A stretch of 64,000 bases of DNA from Streptomyces sp. NBC_01275 (GCF_026340655.1 NZ_JAPEOZ010000001.1:8432001-8496000); one strand, 5' to 3'; positions 44,715 through 53,145 are shown, counted from the first letter of the stretch. Notes: generated from the letters alone by a model not told the origin. Numbers and translations are program-made.

Positions 44715-45518
44715 ATGCCTTTCGCCGACTCCGACGGCACCTCCCTCTACTACGAGCGCCACGGCAGCGGTCCGGCGATCCTGTTCGTGCACGGCAGCGG
44801 CGGCCACCACGCCGCCTGGTGGCAGCAGGTCGCCGCGCTGCGCGAGCAGTTCACCGTGGTCACCCTCGACCTGCGCGGCTTCGGCAAGTCCGGCGCACCC
44901 ATCCCTGCGCACTCGTCCAGGCCGGAGTTCGACGGCCAGGACTTCCCGGGCGACGTCGTCGCCGTCCTCGACCAGGAGGACCTCACCGACGTCATGCTGG
45001 TCGGCCAGTCCATCGGCTCCGTCGCCGCCCTGCGGGCCGGCCTGCTGCGCCCCGAGCGGGTCTCCTCGGTCGTCCTCGGCCACTCCCTGGGCGGCGTCAG
45101 CCACCCGGAACTGAAGGAGCTGGCCGCCGCCGACCGCGCCGAGGCCGTCAAACTCCCGGTCATCGACCGCCTGTTGACCAAGCCGTTCCAGCAGGAGCGC
45201 GCAGACCTCACCTTCCTGTTCCAGCAGATGGGCACCTTCAACGTCGCCCGGATGCAGGACCTGCGCAACCTCGACACCAACGGCCCCTCCCTGGAGGAGA
45301 TCGAGGCCTCGGGCGTCACGGTCGCCTTCCTGGCGGGCGAGAAGGACGCCGTGCTCAGCGTGCAGACCGTCACCCGCGCCCACGAACTGCTGCCCGGCTC
45401 GCACCTGGAGATCGTCCCGGGCGCCCCGCACTCCATGTACTGGGAGACGCCCCAGGCCTACAACGAGGCCGTCGCCCGTCTGCGTCGCACTCTCACCGCC
45501 CAGAAGGAAGCAGCATGA
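44715..45518 (+). CDS. Alpha/beta hydrolase (meta-cleavage product hydrolase-like)
   Basis: The 267-residue protein has the oxyanion loop LFVHGSGGHHAAWWQQV, the nucleophile elbow VGQSIGSVAALRAG, FLAGEKDAVLSVQ with the acid and VPGAPHSMYWETP with the catalytic His. The length and the helical cap fit C-C bond hydrolases of meta-cleavage pathways, but an esterase or lactonase role is possible. It follows AGGAG. Its last 4 bases overlap the GlcG-like gene. Confidence 0.88.
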   Translation: MPFADSDGTSLYYERHGSGPAILFVHGSGGHHAAWWQQVAALREQFTVVTLDLRGFGKSGAPIPAHSSRPEFDGQDFPGDVVAVLDQEDLTDVMLVGQSIGSVAALRAGLLRPERVSSVVLGHSLGGVSHPELKELAAADRAEAVKLPVIDRLLTKPFQQERADLTFLFQQMGTFNVARMQDLRNLDTNGPSLEEIEASGVTVAFLAGEKDAVLSVQTVTRAHELLPGSHLEIVPGAPHSMYWETPQAYNEAVARLRRTLTAQKEAA

Positions 45519-45991
45519 GCAACATCAGCCTCGACGCGGCCGAGGAGATCATCGCCGCCGCCCACCAGCGCGCCCAGGCGGTCGGCAAGGCGGTGAGCGT
45601 GGCCGTGGTGGACTCCGGCGGCTTCGTCGTCGCGATCCGCCGCCCGGACGGGGCCCGCCCCCTCACCCCGGACATCGCCCGCGCCAAGGCCTACACCGCG
45701 GCCGTCATGCAGCGGCCCGGCAAGATGCTGAAGAAGTGGCAGGAGAGCCAGCCCGTCTTCTTCGCCCAGCTCTCCCAACTCCCCGGCGCCGCTTGGCCGA
45801 TCATGGCCACCGAGGGCAGCGTCACCATCAAGAGGGACGGCGAGATCATCGGCGGTCTCGGCATCGCCGGCGGCACCGCCGAGGAGGACCAGGCAATCGC
45901 CGACGAGGTCCTCGCCTCCCTCGGCTACGAGCTGGAGTTCGCCGCCTGGGGCGTCGCCGGCGGGCCGGCCGGGCCCGGAAAGGACGTGTGA
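45515..45991 (+). CDS. GlcG/HbpS-family protein
   Basis: The 158-residue protein of the GlcG/HbpS (DUF336) family has GKAVSVAVVDSGGFVVAIRR, ARAKAYTAAVM and GGLGIAGGTAEEDQAIADE, all diagnostic. Characterised relatives bind haem or cobalamin-pathway ligands or act with glycolate and propanediol catabolism. Its role here is unknown. It is coupled to the hydrolase upstream and lies 3 bases before the MetE-like gene. Confidence 0.88.
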   Translation: MSNISLDAAEEIIAAAHQRAQAVGKAVSVAVVDSGGFVVAIRRPDGARPLTPDIARAKAYTAAVMQRPGKMLKKWQESQPVFFAQLSQLPGAAWPIMATEGSVTIKRDGEIIGGLGIAGGTAEEDQAIADEVLASLGYELEFAAWGVAGGPAGPGKDV

Positions 45992-45994
45992 CCC

Positions 45995-47023
45995 ATGGCG
46001 GACACCTTCAACTACCGCATCGACCACCACGGCAGCCTGGTCCGCCCCGCCGAGCTCACCGCCGCCCGCGCGGCCGGCGACCCGGAGGCGCTGCGGGCGG
46101 CGCAGCTGCGGGCGGTCGAGGAGGCCGTCGTCCTCCAGCGCAGGCTGCGCTCCACCGTCGTCACCGACGGCGACCTCCCGCGGGAGGACTTCCGCAGCGC
46201 CGTCCTCGCCGGCGTCTGCGGTTTCCGGCGCACCGAGGAGGTGGGCGAGGACGGCCTGGTGCGCTGGGTCGCCGAGTCGCTCCCCAAGGCCGGCGGCCCC
46301 CTGCTCGCGGACTGGGCCGCCCGGCTCGCCGAGCTGACGGTGATCGCGCCGAAGGCGTCGCTGCCGTCCCCGGCGTACCTCGCCGCGACCACCTTCCGGC
46401 CGGGCCTCGGCCCGTCCTCGGCCCGTGAGCTCGGTGAAGCCCTCGCCGAGATCGTCCGGGCGGAGATCGCGCTGCTGGTGTCCAGGGGCGTCCGGCTGAT
46501 CCAGCTGAACAACCCGCTCCTGCTGGGCCAGTTGGCCACCGACCCGGCCGACCCGGGCGCGCTCTCCTTCGAGGACGCGCTCGCCGTCGAGGCCCTGGCC
46601 GTACGGCTCGACGAGCGTCCCGAGGGGGTGCGCATAGGAGTCGCCCCCGGCTGGGCCGCCCCGGCGGCGGTGGACCGGGCGCGGGCCGAGCAGTTGTACG
46701 GGGCCGTCCCGGCCGACCGCTGGATCCTGCCGTTCGACCAGGGCGCCGACGCCGAGCTGGACCTCGTCAGGGCGCTGCCGGAGGACCGGGACGTCTGCCT
46801 GGGCGTGGTCGACGCGACCGTGCCCGAGCTGGAGGACGTCGACACGGTGATGGCCCGGATCGACGCGGTCGGCGAGTTCAAGGACCTGGAGGACGCGGCC
46901 GTGTCGCCGTCCCGGGGCTTCGCCGACGTGGCGAGCCGGCCGCTGCTGAACGCGGAGGAACAGCGCCGCAAGTTTGTCCTGGTGGAGACCGTCGCCCGCT
47001 ACTGCTGGGGCAACGAGTTCTGA
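45995..47023 (+). CDS. MetE-like protein lacking zinc ligands
   Basis: The 342-residue protein has the fold of the catalytic half of cobalamin-independent methionine synthase (YRIDHHGSLVRPAEL at the start, VRLIQLNNPLLLGQL in the middle, FADVASRPLLNAEEQRRK near the end). In active MetE relatives a His-x-Cys pair and a later Cys bind zinc to activate the thiol. Here those places read RIGVAPGW and VSPSRGFADV, so all are lost. It is unlikely to be an ordinary methionine synthase. In this catabolic operon it could have another lyase or transfer role. Confidence 0.8.
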   Translation: MADTFNYRIDHHGSLVRPAELTAARAAGDPEALRAAQLRAVEEAVVLQRRLRSTVVTDGDLPREDFRSAVLAGVCGFRRTEEVGEDGLVRWVAESLPKAGGPLLADWAARLAELTVIAPKASLPSPAYLAATTFRPGLGPSSARELGEALAEIVRAEIALLVSRGVRLIQLNNPLLLGQLATDPADPGALSFEDALAVEALAVRLDERPEGVRIGVAPGWAAPAAVDRARAEQLYGAVPADRWILPFDQGADAELDLVRALPEDRDVCLGVVDATVPELEDVDTVMARIDAVGEFKDLEDAAVSPSRGFADVASRPLLNAEEQRRKFVLVETVARYCWGNEF

Positions 47024-47028
47024 CAGCC

Positions 47029-47056
47029 GCCGGGCAACTCCCTTGAGTTGCCCGGC
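47029..47056. terminator. Bidirectional terminator
   Basis: A perfect 12-bp stem (GCCGGGCAACTC paired with 47045-47056) has a CCTT loop. It sits between convergent genes, 6 bases after the MetE-like stop and 9 bases before the ABM-gene stop on the other strand. Confidence 0.85.
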
Positions 47057-47064
47057 AGTTCGCT

Positions 47065-47352
47065 CTACAGCACCTCTGCGAACGTCACCGTCCGGTCCGT
47101 CAGCAGCGGCCACACCGCAGCCACGATCAGCTCCTGGAAGTGCTCGGCCGCCTTGTGCGCGTCGAATCCGGCCCGGTCGGCGTACCGCTCGTAGAGCAGG
47201 AAGCCGCCCGCCTCGTCCGCCACGGAGTGCACCTCGTACGCCTCGTTCGCGGGCTCGGCGCGGGTGTGCTCGCGTACCTCGAGCAGCGCGGCGCGCACGG
47301 TGGCCTCGTCGGCGGGCTCGCAGCGGTAGTGGGCGACGACTGCATAGGCCAT
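47065..47352 (-). CDS. Antibiotic biosynthesis monooxygenase (ABM)-domain protein
   Basis: The 95-residue ferredoxin-like protein has YAVVAHYRCEPADEATVRAA, NEAYEVHSVADEAGGFLLYE and FDAHKAAEHFQELI, the three ABM motifs. ABM proteins are cofactor-free quinone-forming monooxygenases or haem-degrading enzymes. In an aromatic locus a quinol oxygenase is plausible. The ATG at 47352 follows AGGAGAG. The LysR-type site C lies 70 bases upstream, with a possible -10 TGGAAT (47389-47384). Confidence 0.85.
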   Translation of the reverse strand: MAYAVVAHYRCEPADEATVRAALLEVREHTRAEPANEAYEVHSVADEAGGFLLYERYADRAGFDAHKAAEHFQELIVAAVWPLLTDRTVTFAEVL

Positions 47353-47421
47353 GTGTCTCTCCTCGGGTCGGTCCGGCCCGGCGATTCCAGCATGGATCAT
47401 GCCCGCGCCCACCCGCGCGCG

Positions 47422-47440
47422 GCGCAACCAATGCCTGCCG
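47422..47440. promoter_or_regulatory. LysR-type site C
   Basis: GCGCAACCAATGCCTGCCG has a complete left arm and the GCA-N9-TGC core. It lies between the divergent ABM gene and the aldehyde dehydrogenase. Toward the ABM gene a TGGAAT hexamer begins 42 bases from the centre, the same distance as at site A and one base less than at site D. Confidence 0.5.
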
Positions 47441-47536
47441 CCACGGGGCTGGTGGCACCGCCCCGACATGGTGTGTCGTCGCAGTCCGCACAGTGGCAGT
47501 CCGCACCCTGGCCGACAAAGGAAGTGACCCCTTTAC

Positions 47537-48985
47537 ATGCGTACCGTGGAAACCCTCGTGGGCGGGGAGTGGGCGGCGAGCGCCGAATGGATCGACGTCC
47601 TCGACCCCGCCGACGTCCGCACCCCGTTCGCCCGCGTCCCGGCCCTCACGGCCAAGGACGTGACCCGGGCCTTCGACCACGCCGAGCGCGCCTTCGCCGT
47701 CTGGAAGCGCACCAGCCCCTTCGAGCGGGCCCGGATCTTCACCGACGCGGCGCGTCTGCTCCGCGAGCGGGTCGAGGCGATCGCCGCCGACGTCACCGCC
47801 GAGAACGGCAAGACCCTCACCGAGGCGACCGGCGAGACCCTCAAGGCCGCCGACTTCCTGGAGTACTACGCCGGTCTCGCCCGCCAGGGCTACGGCACCC
47901 TTCTGCACGACGTACGGCCGCACCACCGTACGCACACCCAGCGCGAGCCGATCGGCGTGATCCTGGTGATCAGCCCGTGGAACGACCCGCTGATCACCCC
48001 CGCCCGCAAGCTCGCCCCGCTGCTCGCGGCCGGCAACGCGGCCGTGTTCAAGCCGGCCACCGAGACCCCGGTGTCCGGCCTGCACTTCGCGCGGGCCCTG
48101 CACGACGCGGGCCTGCCGGCCGGGGTCCTCAACGTGGTGACCGGCCGTACGGCAGAGATCGAGGAGGCGCTCCTGGACGACCCGCGGATCGTCGGCGTCA
48201 CCTTCACCGGCTCCAACGCCGTCGGCAACCGCATCCGGCGTCGCCTCGCCGACCGAAACGTCCGCTTCCAGGGCGAGCTGGGCGGCAAGAACGCCTCCGT
48301 CGTCCTGCGGGACGCCGATCTGCCGGCCGCGGCGAAGGCCGTCGTGGCCGCCTCGTTCGGCCAGGCGGGTCAGCGCTGCACCGCCACCAGCCGGGTGATC
48401 GTCGAGCGGCCGGTGTACGAGGAGTTCACCCGGCTGCTGGTCGCCGAGGTCGAGACGCTGAAGGTCGGCCCGGGCAGCGACCCGGCGACCACCCTGTGCC
48501 CGCTCTCCAGCCCCCGGCAGCGCGACAGCGTGCTGGCCGATCTCGCACAGGCCGTCGAGCAGGGGGCCGTCGTCCTCACCGGCGGCCGGGCCGACGTCGA
48601 GGGCGAGCGCGCCCACGGCTGCTATGTGCTGCCGACCGTGCTCGGGGACGTCACCCCCGAGACGGCTCTGTGGCGCGAGGAGGTGTTCGGGCCGGTCCTC
48701 GCCCTGCGCGCGGTCGACGGCTTCGACGCGGCCGTCGAGGCCGTCAACGACTCCGCCTTCGGTCTGGCCGCCGCCGTCTTCACCCGCGACCTCGCCGCCG
48801 CGTACCGTTTCGCCGACGAGGCCGAGTGCGGGCAGGTCGCCGTCAACACGACCACCACCGGGTGGGACGTCCATCTGCCGTTCGGCGGGTTCCGCGACTC
48901 GGGAACCGCCTACAAGGAGCAGGGCGAGGAAGTCCTGCGGTTCTCCACGCGGGTCAAGACGGTCGCCGTGCACTTCGGTGGCTGA
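47537..48985 (+). CDS. Aldehyde dehydrogenase (vanillin/benzaldehyde type)
   Basis: The 482-residue protein has VISPWNDPLITPARKLAPLL, FKPATETPVSGL, ELGGKNASVVL with the Glu and FGQAGQRCTATSRVIVE with the catalytic Cys. It is distinct from the enzyme at 42060 and closer to aromatic-aldehyde or 2,5-dioxovalerate dehydrogenases. The GGTFR-type C-terminus reads PFGGFRDSGTAYKEQG. It starts the second plus-strand operon of the locus. The gap to the next gene (48986-49056) holds GCAGAGAACGCCGAG twice. Confidence 0.92.
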   Translation: MRTVETLVGGEWAASAEWIDVLDPADVRTPFARVPALTAKDVTRAFDHAERAFAVWKRTSPFERARIFTDAARLLRERVEAIAADVTAENGKTLTEATGETLKAADFLEYYAGLARQGYGTLLHDVRPHHRTHTQREPIGVILVISPWNDPLITPARKLAPLLAAGNAAVFKPATETPVSGLHFARALHDAGLPAGVLNVVTGRTAEIEEALLDDPRIVGVTFTGSNAVGNRIRRRLADRNVRFQGELGGKNASVVLRDADLPAAAKAVVAASFGQAGQRCTATSRVIVERPVYEEFTRLLVAEVETLKVGPGSDPATTLCPLSSPRQRDSVLADLAQAVEQGAVVLTGGRADVEGERAHGCYVLPTVLGDVTPETALWREEVFGPVLALRAVDGFDAAVEAVNDSAFGLAAAVFTRDLAAAYRFADEAECGQVAVNTTTTGWDVHLPFGGFRDSGTAYKEQGEEVLRFSTRVKTVAVHFGG

Positions 48986-49056
48986 AGACATGAGAAGAGC
49001 CCGCAGAGAACGCCGAGCCGGCGGAGAATGCAGAGAACGCCGAGAGGAGCCCGCCG

Positions 49057-50265
49057 ATGGCTGAGGAGACGATCGGCGTCGTGGGCGCGGGCATCGTGGG
49101 TCTGGCCACGGCCCGCGAGATCGCCCTGAGCCGCCCCGGCGCCCGGGTCGTGGTCTTCGAGAAGGAGCAGGAGGTCTCGCTCCACCAGACCGGCCACAAC
49201 TCGGGCGTCGTCCACGCCGGCATCTATTACAAGCCCGGCAGCCTCAAGGCCGACCTGACGGTCCGGGGCGTGTCCCTGTTGCGGGAGTACTGCCAGGACC
49301 GCGCGCTGCCGTACCGCGAGATCGGCAAACTGGTCGTCGCGGTCCGCGAGGACGAGCTGGGCCGGATGGAGAACCTCTACGAACGGGCCAGGAACAACCA
49401 CGTGCCCGACCTGAGGAGGATCTCCCGGGACGAGATCCGGGAGCTCGAGCCGCACGCCGGCGGCATCGCGGCCCTGCACTCCCCGCGCACCGCGATCACC
49501 GACTACCCGGCGATCGCCCGCGCCTTCGCCCAGGACGTCCTCGACGCCGGCGGCGAGGTGCGACTCGGCTTCCCGGTCACCGGCGTCACCGACCTGCCCG
49601 GCGGCATCGAGGTCGTCTCCCGGCAGGAGAGGGTCCGCGTGGACCGGCTGATCCTGTGCGCGGGGCTTCAGTCCGACGCCGTGGCCAGGCTCGCGCAGGA
49701 CGGGCGGGAGCCGCGGATCGTCCCGTTCCGGGGCGAGTACATGCTGCTCAGGCCGGAGAAGAGGGACCTCGTGCGCGGCCTGGTCTATCCGGTGCCGGAC
49801 CCGCGCTATCCCTTCCTCGGCGTCCACTTCACCCCGCGCGTCGACGGCTCGGTGGAGGTCGGCCCCAACGCGGTCCTCGCCCTGGCCAGGGAGGGCTACA
49901 CCCGGACCAGGATCTCCCCACGGGACCTCCTCGGCCTCGCCGCCTACCCCGGGGTCTGGAGGATGGCGGCCCAGCACTGGCGTACCGGCGTCAAGGAGTA
50001 CCGCGGCTCCTTCTCCGCGGCCGCCTTCATGAAGGACGCCAAGCTGTACGTCCCCGCGGTCGGCGTCCGGGACGTCGTGCGCGGCGGCGCGGGCGTGCGG
50101 GCCCAGGCCCTGGACCGGGACGGCGCCCTCGTGGACGACTTCCGCATCCATCAGGTGGGCCGCGTCACCGCCGTCCGCAACGCGCCGTCGCCGGCCGCGA
50201 CGGCCTCCATGGCGATCGCCGAACACATCGCCGACGCGGTGTTCAAGCACCCTTCCGCAAGCTGA
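49057..50265 (+). CDS. lhgO: L-2-hydroxyglutarate oxidase family FAD enzyme
   Basis: The 402-residue FAD protein of the DAO fold opens IGVVGAGIVGLATAREIAL. It has LHQTGHNSGVVHAGIYYKPG, the signature of LhgO, and FRGEYMLLRPEKRDLVRGLV. LhgO oxidises L-2-hydroxyglutarate to 2-oxoglutarate and passes electrons to the quinone pool. In this locus a different 2-hydroxy acid made by the pathway is equally possible. GAGGAGC precedes the ATG. The stop codon lies inside the stem of the terminator that follows. Confidence 0.85.
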   Translation: MAEETIGVVGAGIVGLATAREIALSRPGARVVVFEKEQEVSLHQTGHNSGVVHAGIYYKPGSLKADLTVRGVSLLREYCQDRALPYREIGKLVVAVREDELGRMENLYERARNNHVPDLRRISRDEIRELEPHAGGIAALHSPRTAITDYPAIARAFAQDVLDAGGEVRLGFPVTGVTDLPGGIEVVSRQERVRVDRLILCAGLQSDAVARLAQDGREPRIVPFRGEYMLLRPEKRDLVRGLVYPVPDPRYPFLGVHFTPRVDGSVEVGPNAVLALAREGYTRTRISPRDLLGLAAYPGVWRMAAQHWRTGVKEYRGSFSAAAFMKDAKLYVPAVGVRDVVRGGAGVRAQALDRDGALVDDFRIHQVGRVTAVRNAPSPAATASMAIAEHIADAVFKHPSAS

Positions 50266-50292
50266 AAGTGCCCTCTGTACAGGGCACTTTCA
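50263..50292 (+). terminator. Intrinsic terminator containing the lhgO stop codon
   Basis: A perfect 12-bp stem (50263-50274 with 50281-50292) has a CTGTAC loop. The stem begins with TGA, the stop codon of the preceding gene. No T-run follows. Its right arm touches LysR-type site D. Confidence 0.85.
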
Positions 50293-50349
50293 CGCAACAA
50301 CAGCTTGCGCTCCCAGAGGCTCCGCAAGGCCTTTCCGCCCGCCTAGCGT
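50292..50349 (+). promoter_or_regulatory. LysR-type site D and promoter of the amidohydrolase operon
   Basis: ACGCAACAACAGCTTGCGC (50292-50310) is the same dyad as site B with the same spacing. TAGCGT at 50344-50349 is a good -10 that begins 43 bases from the dyad centre. No -35 hexamer is visible, as expected for an activated promoter. Confidence 0.65.
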
Positions 50350-50399
50350 TCCCTCCACAAGGCCCGTCGCCTTCTTCTGCCTTGTTCGGCCTTGTCCTG

Positions 50400-50432
50400 C
50401 CGAGAGTCTGCCGAGAGTCTGCCGAGAGAAAG
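50400..50432. repeat. 11-bp tandem repeat in the leader
   Basis: Two perfect copies and one changed copy of CCGAGAGTCTG (50400, 50411, 50422) lie in the 5' leader of the amidohydrolase gene. The last copy, CCGAGAGAAAG, ends 10 bases before the ATG. Confidence 0.85.
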
Positions 50433-50442
50433 AAGCACCAGC

Positions 50443-51303
50443 ATGTTCGTCGTCGACACGCAGATCCACATCTGGCTGGAAGAGACCCCTGACCGCCCCT
50501 GGGTTCCCGGCGCCCGGGAGCGGATCCGCCTCAACGGCCACCGCGAGGACCCCTTCTCCTACGAGGAGGCCCTGGAGCTGATGGACGAGGCGGGCGTCAA
50601 CCGTGCGCTGATCCTGCCGCCGTCCTGGGAGGGCGACCGCATCGACTACGCCCTTCAGGCCTGCGAGGCGCACCCCGACCGCTTCGGCATCATGGCCCGC
50701 ATCCCGCAGAACAAGCCCGAAGAGGGCAAGGCGATGCTCGCGGACTTCGCGCAGAACCCGCACGTCAAGGGTACGCGGCTGACCTTCCACCGGCCCCAGG
50801 ACCGCAACTGGATGATCGACGGCACCAACGACTGGTACTGGCCGGTCGCCGAGGAACTGCGCATCCCGACGATGGTCCACGCCCCGATCTGGAAGCGTGA
50901 GCTCGGCGAGATCGCCGCCAAGCACCCCGAGCTGAAGATCATCATCGACCACATGGGCATCATGGCCCGCTGCGTCGACGACGCGATCGGCTACTGGGTC
51001 GCGGAGACCGCCGACCTCGCCGCCCACCCGAACATCTACGTCAAGGTCTCGGCGCTCCCGGGCTACTCGACCCAGCCGTTCCCGAACAACAACATCCAGA
51101 AGTACGTGCGCGAGATGGTCGACAAGATGGGCCCGCAGCGCTGCTTCTACGGCACCGACATCACCCGCCTGCTGGGCCACGGCATCACCTACACCGACAC
51201 CATCGAACAGTTCACCAAGCACTGGGACTTCACGCCCGAGGAGCTGGAGTGGATCATGGGCCGCGGTATCTCCGAGGTCCTGAACTGGCCGATCGAGGGC
51301 TGA
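50443..51303 (+). CDS. Amidohydrolase-2 family protein
   Basis: The 286-residue metal-dependent hydrolase of the amidohydrolase 2 family (TIM barrel) has FVVDTQIHIWLEETPDRPW in place of the usual D-x-H-x-H/W opening, MVHAPIWKREL, IIIDHMGIMARC and CFYGTDITRLLGHG with the catalytic Asp. Relatives include 2-pyrone-4,6-dicarboxylate lactonase and aromatic acid decarboxylases, both common in ring-degradation pathways. It leads an operon with a thiamine-diphosphate enzyme and an Ldh-type dehydrogenase under site D. Confidence 0.87.
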   Translation: MFVVDTQIHIWLEETPDRPWVPGARERIRLNGHREDPFSYEEALELMDEAGVNRALILPPSWEGDRIDYALQACEAHPDRFGIMARIPQNKPEEGKAMLADFAQNPHVKGTRLTFHRPQDRNWMIDGTNDWYWPVAEELRIPTMVHAPIWKRELGEIAAKHPELKIIIDHMGIMARCVDDAIGYWVAETADLAAHPNIYVKVSALPGYSTQPFPNNNIQKYVREMVDKMGPQRCFYGTDITRLLGHGITYTDTIEQFTKHWDFTPEELEWIMGRGISEVLNWPIEG

Positions 51304-51316
51304 GGACACACCAGAG

Positions 51317-53074
51317 ATGACGGACAGCAACGACAACGGCCCGGGCGCCGACGACCGTGACGGCGGTGACGGCGGTGACGGCCGCGACGGCGGGGATGCC
51401 TTCGTGTCCGCCTTCAACGCCGTCGGCGCGGACTACCTCTTCTGCTCCTCGGGGTCCGAATGGGCCCCGGTGTGGGAGTCCCTGGCCCGGCGCCACCGCG
51501 ACGGAGAGCCGGCCCCGGCGTATCTGGACCTGACCCACGAGACCGTCGCCGTCGGCATGGCCACCGGCTACGGCCTCGTCAGGCGCCGGCCCCAGGGCGT
51601 CCTCCTGCACGCGGCCCCCGGTCTGCTCCAGGGCTCGATGGCGGTGCACGGCGCGCTGCTCGCGGGCGTGCCCATGGTGGTCGCCTCCTCGGAGTCGACC
51701 ACCTACGGTGACGCCCCCGGGCACGACCCGGGCGGCCAGTGGTACCGCAACCTGTCGATCGTGGGCGGCCCGCACGGCATCGCCCAGCCGTTCACCAAGT
51801 GGTCGACCGAGGCGGCCGGCGTGCACACGCTGCCGACGATGATCACCCGGGCGGCGGAACTGTCCTGGCGCGCCCCGGCCGGACCGGCCTATCTGAACAT
51901 CCCCCTGGAGACCCTCCTGGCGGACTGGGACGGCCGGGAGGCCAAGCCGATCGTCGCGCCGGGCTCCACGCACAGCTCGCCCGAGGAGGTCGACCCGGTC
52001 GCGCAGCTGATCCGGGAGGCGACGAACCCCGTGATCGTCACGGAGACGGCGGGGCGCGAGGCGGGCGGCTTCGAGGCCCTGGTCGCCTTCGCCGAGGCGT
52101 GGGACATCCCCGTGGTCGAGCCGGACTCGGCGGTGTGCGGCAACTTCCCGCGCACCCATCCGCTGCACGCCGGCAGCGACATCGGCCCGTGGATGGACAC
52201 CGCGGACCTGATCCTCCTCGTCAACTGCCGCGCCCCCTTCTACCCGCCGTCGCGCCGCCCGTCCAAGGCGCGGGTCGTCGTCATCGACGAGGTGCCGCAG
52301 CGCCCGCACGTCGTCTACCAAGTGCTGTTCGCCGACCGGTACTTGGAGGGAAACGTCGCCAACACCCTGCGCCAGCTGGCCAAGCGGGCGAAGGACCTCG
52401 ACGAGGCGGCCGTCGCCGAACGCCGGGCGGCCCAGGAGGCCCGGTTCGCCGCGGAGCAGACCGGGCTCGCCCAGGCCGAGACCAAGGCCCGCGAGGTTCG
52501 ACAGGCCGCGGGCGTCGACCCGGTGCTGGTCGCCGCCGCCCTGCGCGCGCTGCTCGACGGCCGGGACGGCATCGTCGTCGACGAGACCATCACCCACAGC
52601 CGCGTCGTCAAGCGCCATCTGCCCACCGCCGACCCCGACTCGTACTTCTACGTCCAGGGCGGCCTCGGCCAGGGCATCGCCGTCGCGCTCGGCGTCAAAC
52701 TCGCCGCGCGGGAGAGGCCGGTGGTCCTCACCATCGGCGACGGCGCGTTCGCCTACAACCCGGTCATCCCGTCGTACGACGCCGGCAAGGCGTACGAACT
52801 CCCGGTGCTGATCGTGGTGTTCAACAACCGGGTCTACAAGTCGATGAACCTCAACCACCGCAGGTTCTACCCCGAGGGAGCGGCCGCCGAGACCGGCGAG
52901 TGGCTCGGCACCGATCTGCACCGGCTGCCCCGACTGGCCCAGTTCGCCGAGCCGTTCGGGATGCACACCGAGACCGTCGACACGGCCGAGGCGCTGGCGC
53001 CCGCCCTCGACCGCGCCCTCAAGGCCGTGACGGAGGGCACCACCGCCGTCGTCGACGTCCTCGTCACCCGCTGA
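51317..53074 (+). CDS. Thiamine-diphosphate-dependent decarboxylase/acetolactate synthase-like enzyme
   Basis: The 585-residue protein has the three domains of the ThDP decarboxylase family. The N-terminal domain has AYLDLTHETVAVGMATGYG with the activating Glu75. The middle domain is followed by a C-terminal domain with VVLTIGDGAFAYNPVIPSYD and VFNNRVYKSMNLNHRR, the GDG...NN ThDP motif. An Asp/Gly-rich tail of about 27 residues precedes the core. It may decarboxylate a 2-oxo acid such as benzoylformate or join two carbonyls. Its last codons and stop seed the 12-bp repeat that follows. Confidence 0.9.
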   Translation: MTDSNDNGPGADDRDGGDGGDGRDGGDAFVSAFNAVGADYLFCSSGSEWAPVWESLARRHRDGEPAPAYLDLTHETVAVGMATGYGLVRRRPQGVLLHAAPGLLQGSMAVHGALLAGVPMVVASSESTTYGDAPGHDPGGQWYRNLSIVGGPHGIAQPFTKWSTEAAGVHTLPTMITRAAELSWRAPAGPAYLNIPLETLLADWDGREAKPIVAPGSTHSSPEEVDPVAQLIREATNPVIVTETAGREAGGFEALVAFAEAWDIPVVEPDSAVCGNFPRTHPLHAGSDIGPWMDTADLILLVNCRAPFYPPSRRPSKARVVVIDEVPQRPHVVYQVLFADRYLEGNVANTLRQLAKRAKDLDEAAVAERRAAQEARFAAEQTGLAQAETKAREVRQAAGVDPVLVAAALRALLDGRDGIVVDETITHSRVVKRHLPTADPDSYFYVQGGLGQGIAVALGVKLAARERPVVLTIGDGAFAYNPVIPSYDAGKAYELPVLIVVFNNRVYKSMNLNHRRFYPEGAAAETGEWLGTDLHRLPRLAQFAEPFGMHTETVDTAEALAPALDRALKAVTEGTTAVVDVLVTR

Positions 53075-53145
53075 ATCACCCGCACAGTCATCCGCTGAAC
53101 ACCCGCCGAGTCACCCGCCGAGTCACTCGCCGAGCCATCCGCTGA
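53063..53145. repeat. 12-bp tandem repeat that starts with the gene's own last codons
   Basis: Seven units, all 12 bases except one of 11: the first is GTCACCCGCTGA, the last three codons and stop of the ThDP gene. Later copies such as GTCACCCGCCGA and GTCATCCGCTGA fill the gap to the next gene. Confidence 0.85.

Noticed and set aside
45458..48991. Minus-strand open frame of 1,177 codons, and a similar one at 40413-43493
   Set aside because: Both lie opposite recognisable enzymes and also contain the intergenic promoters and repeats. No domain can be seen in their translations.
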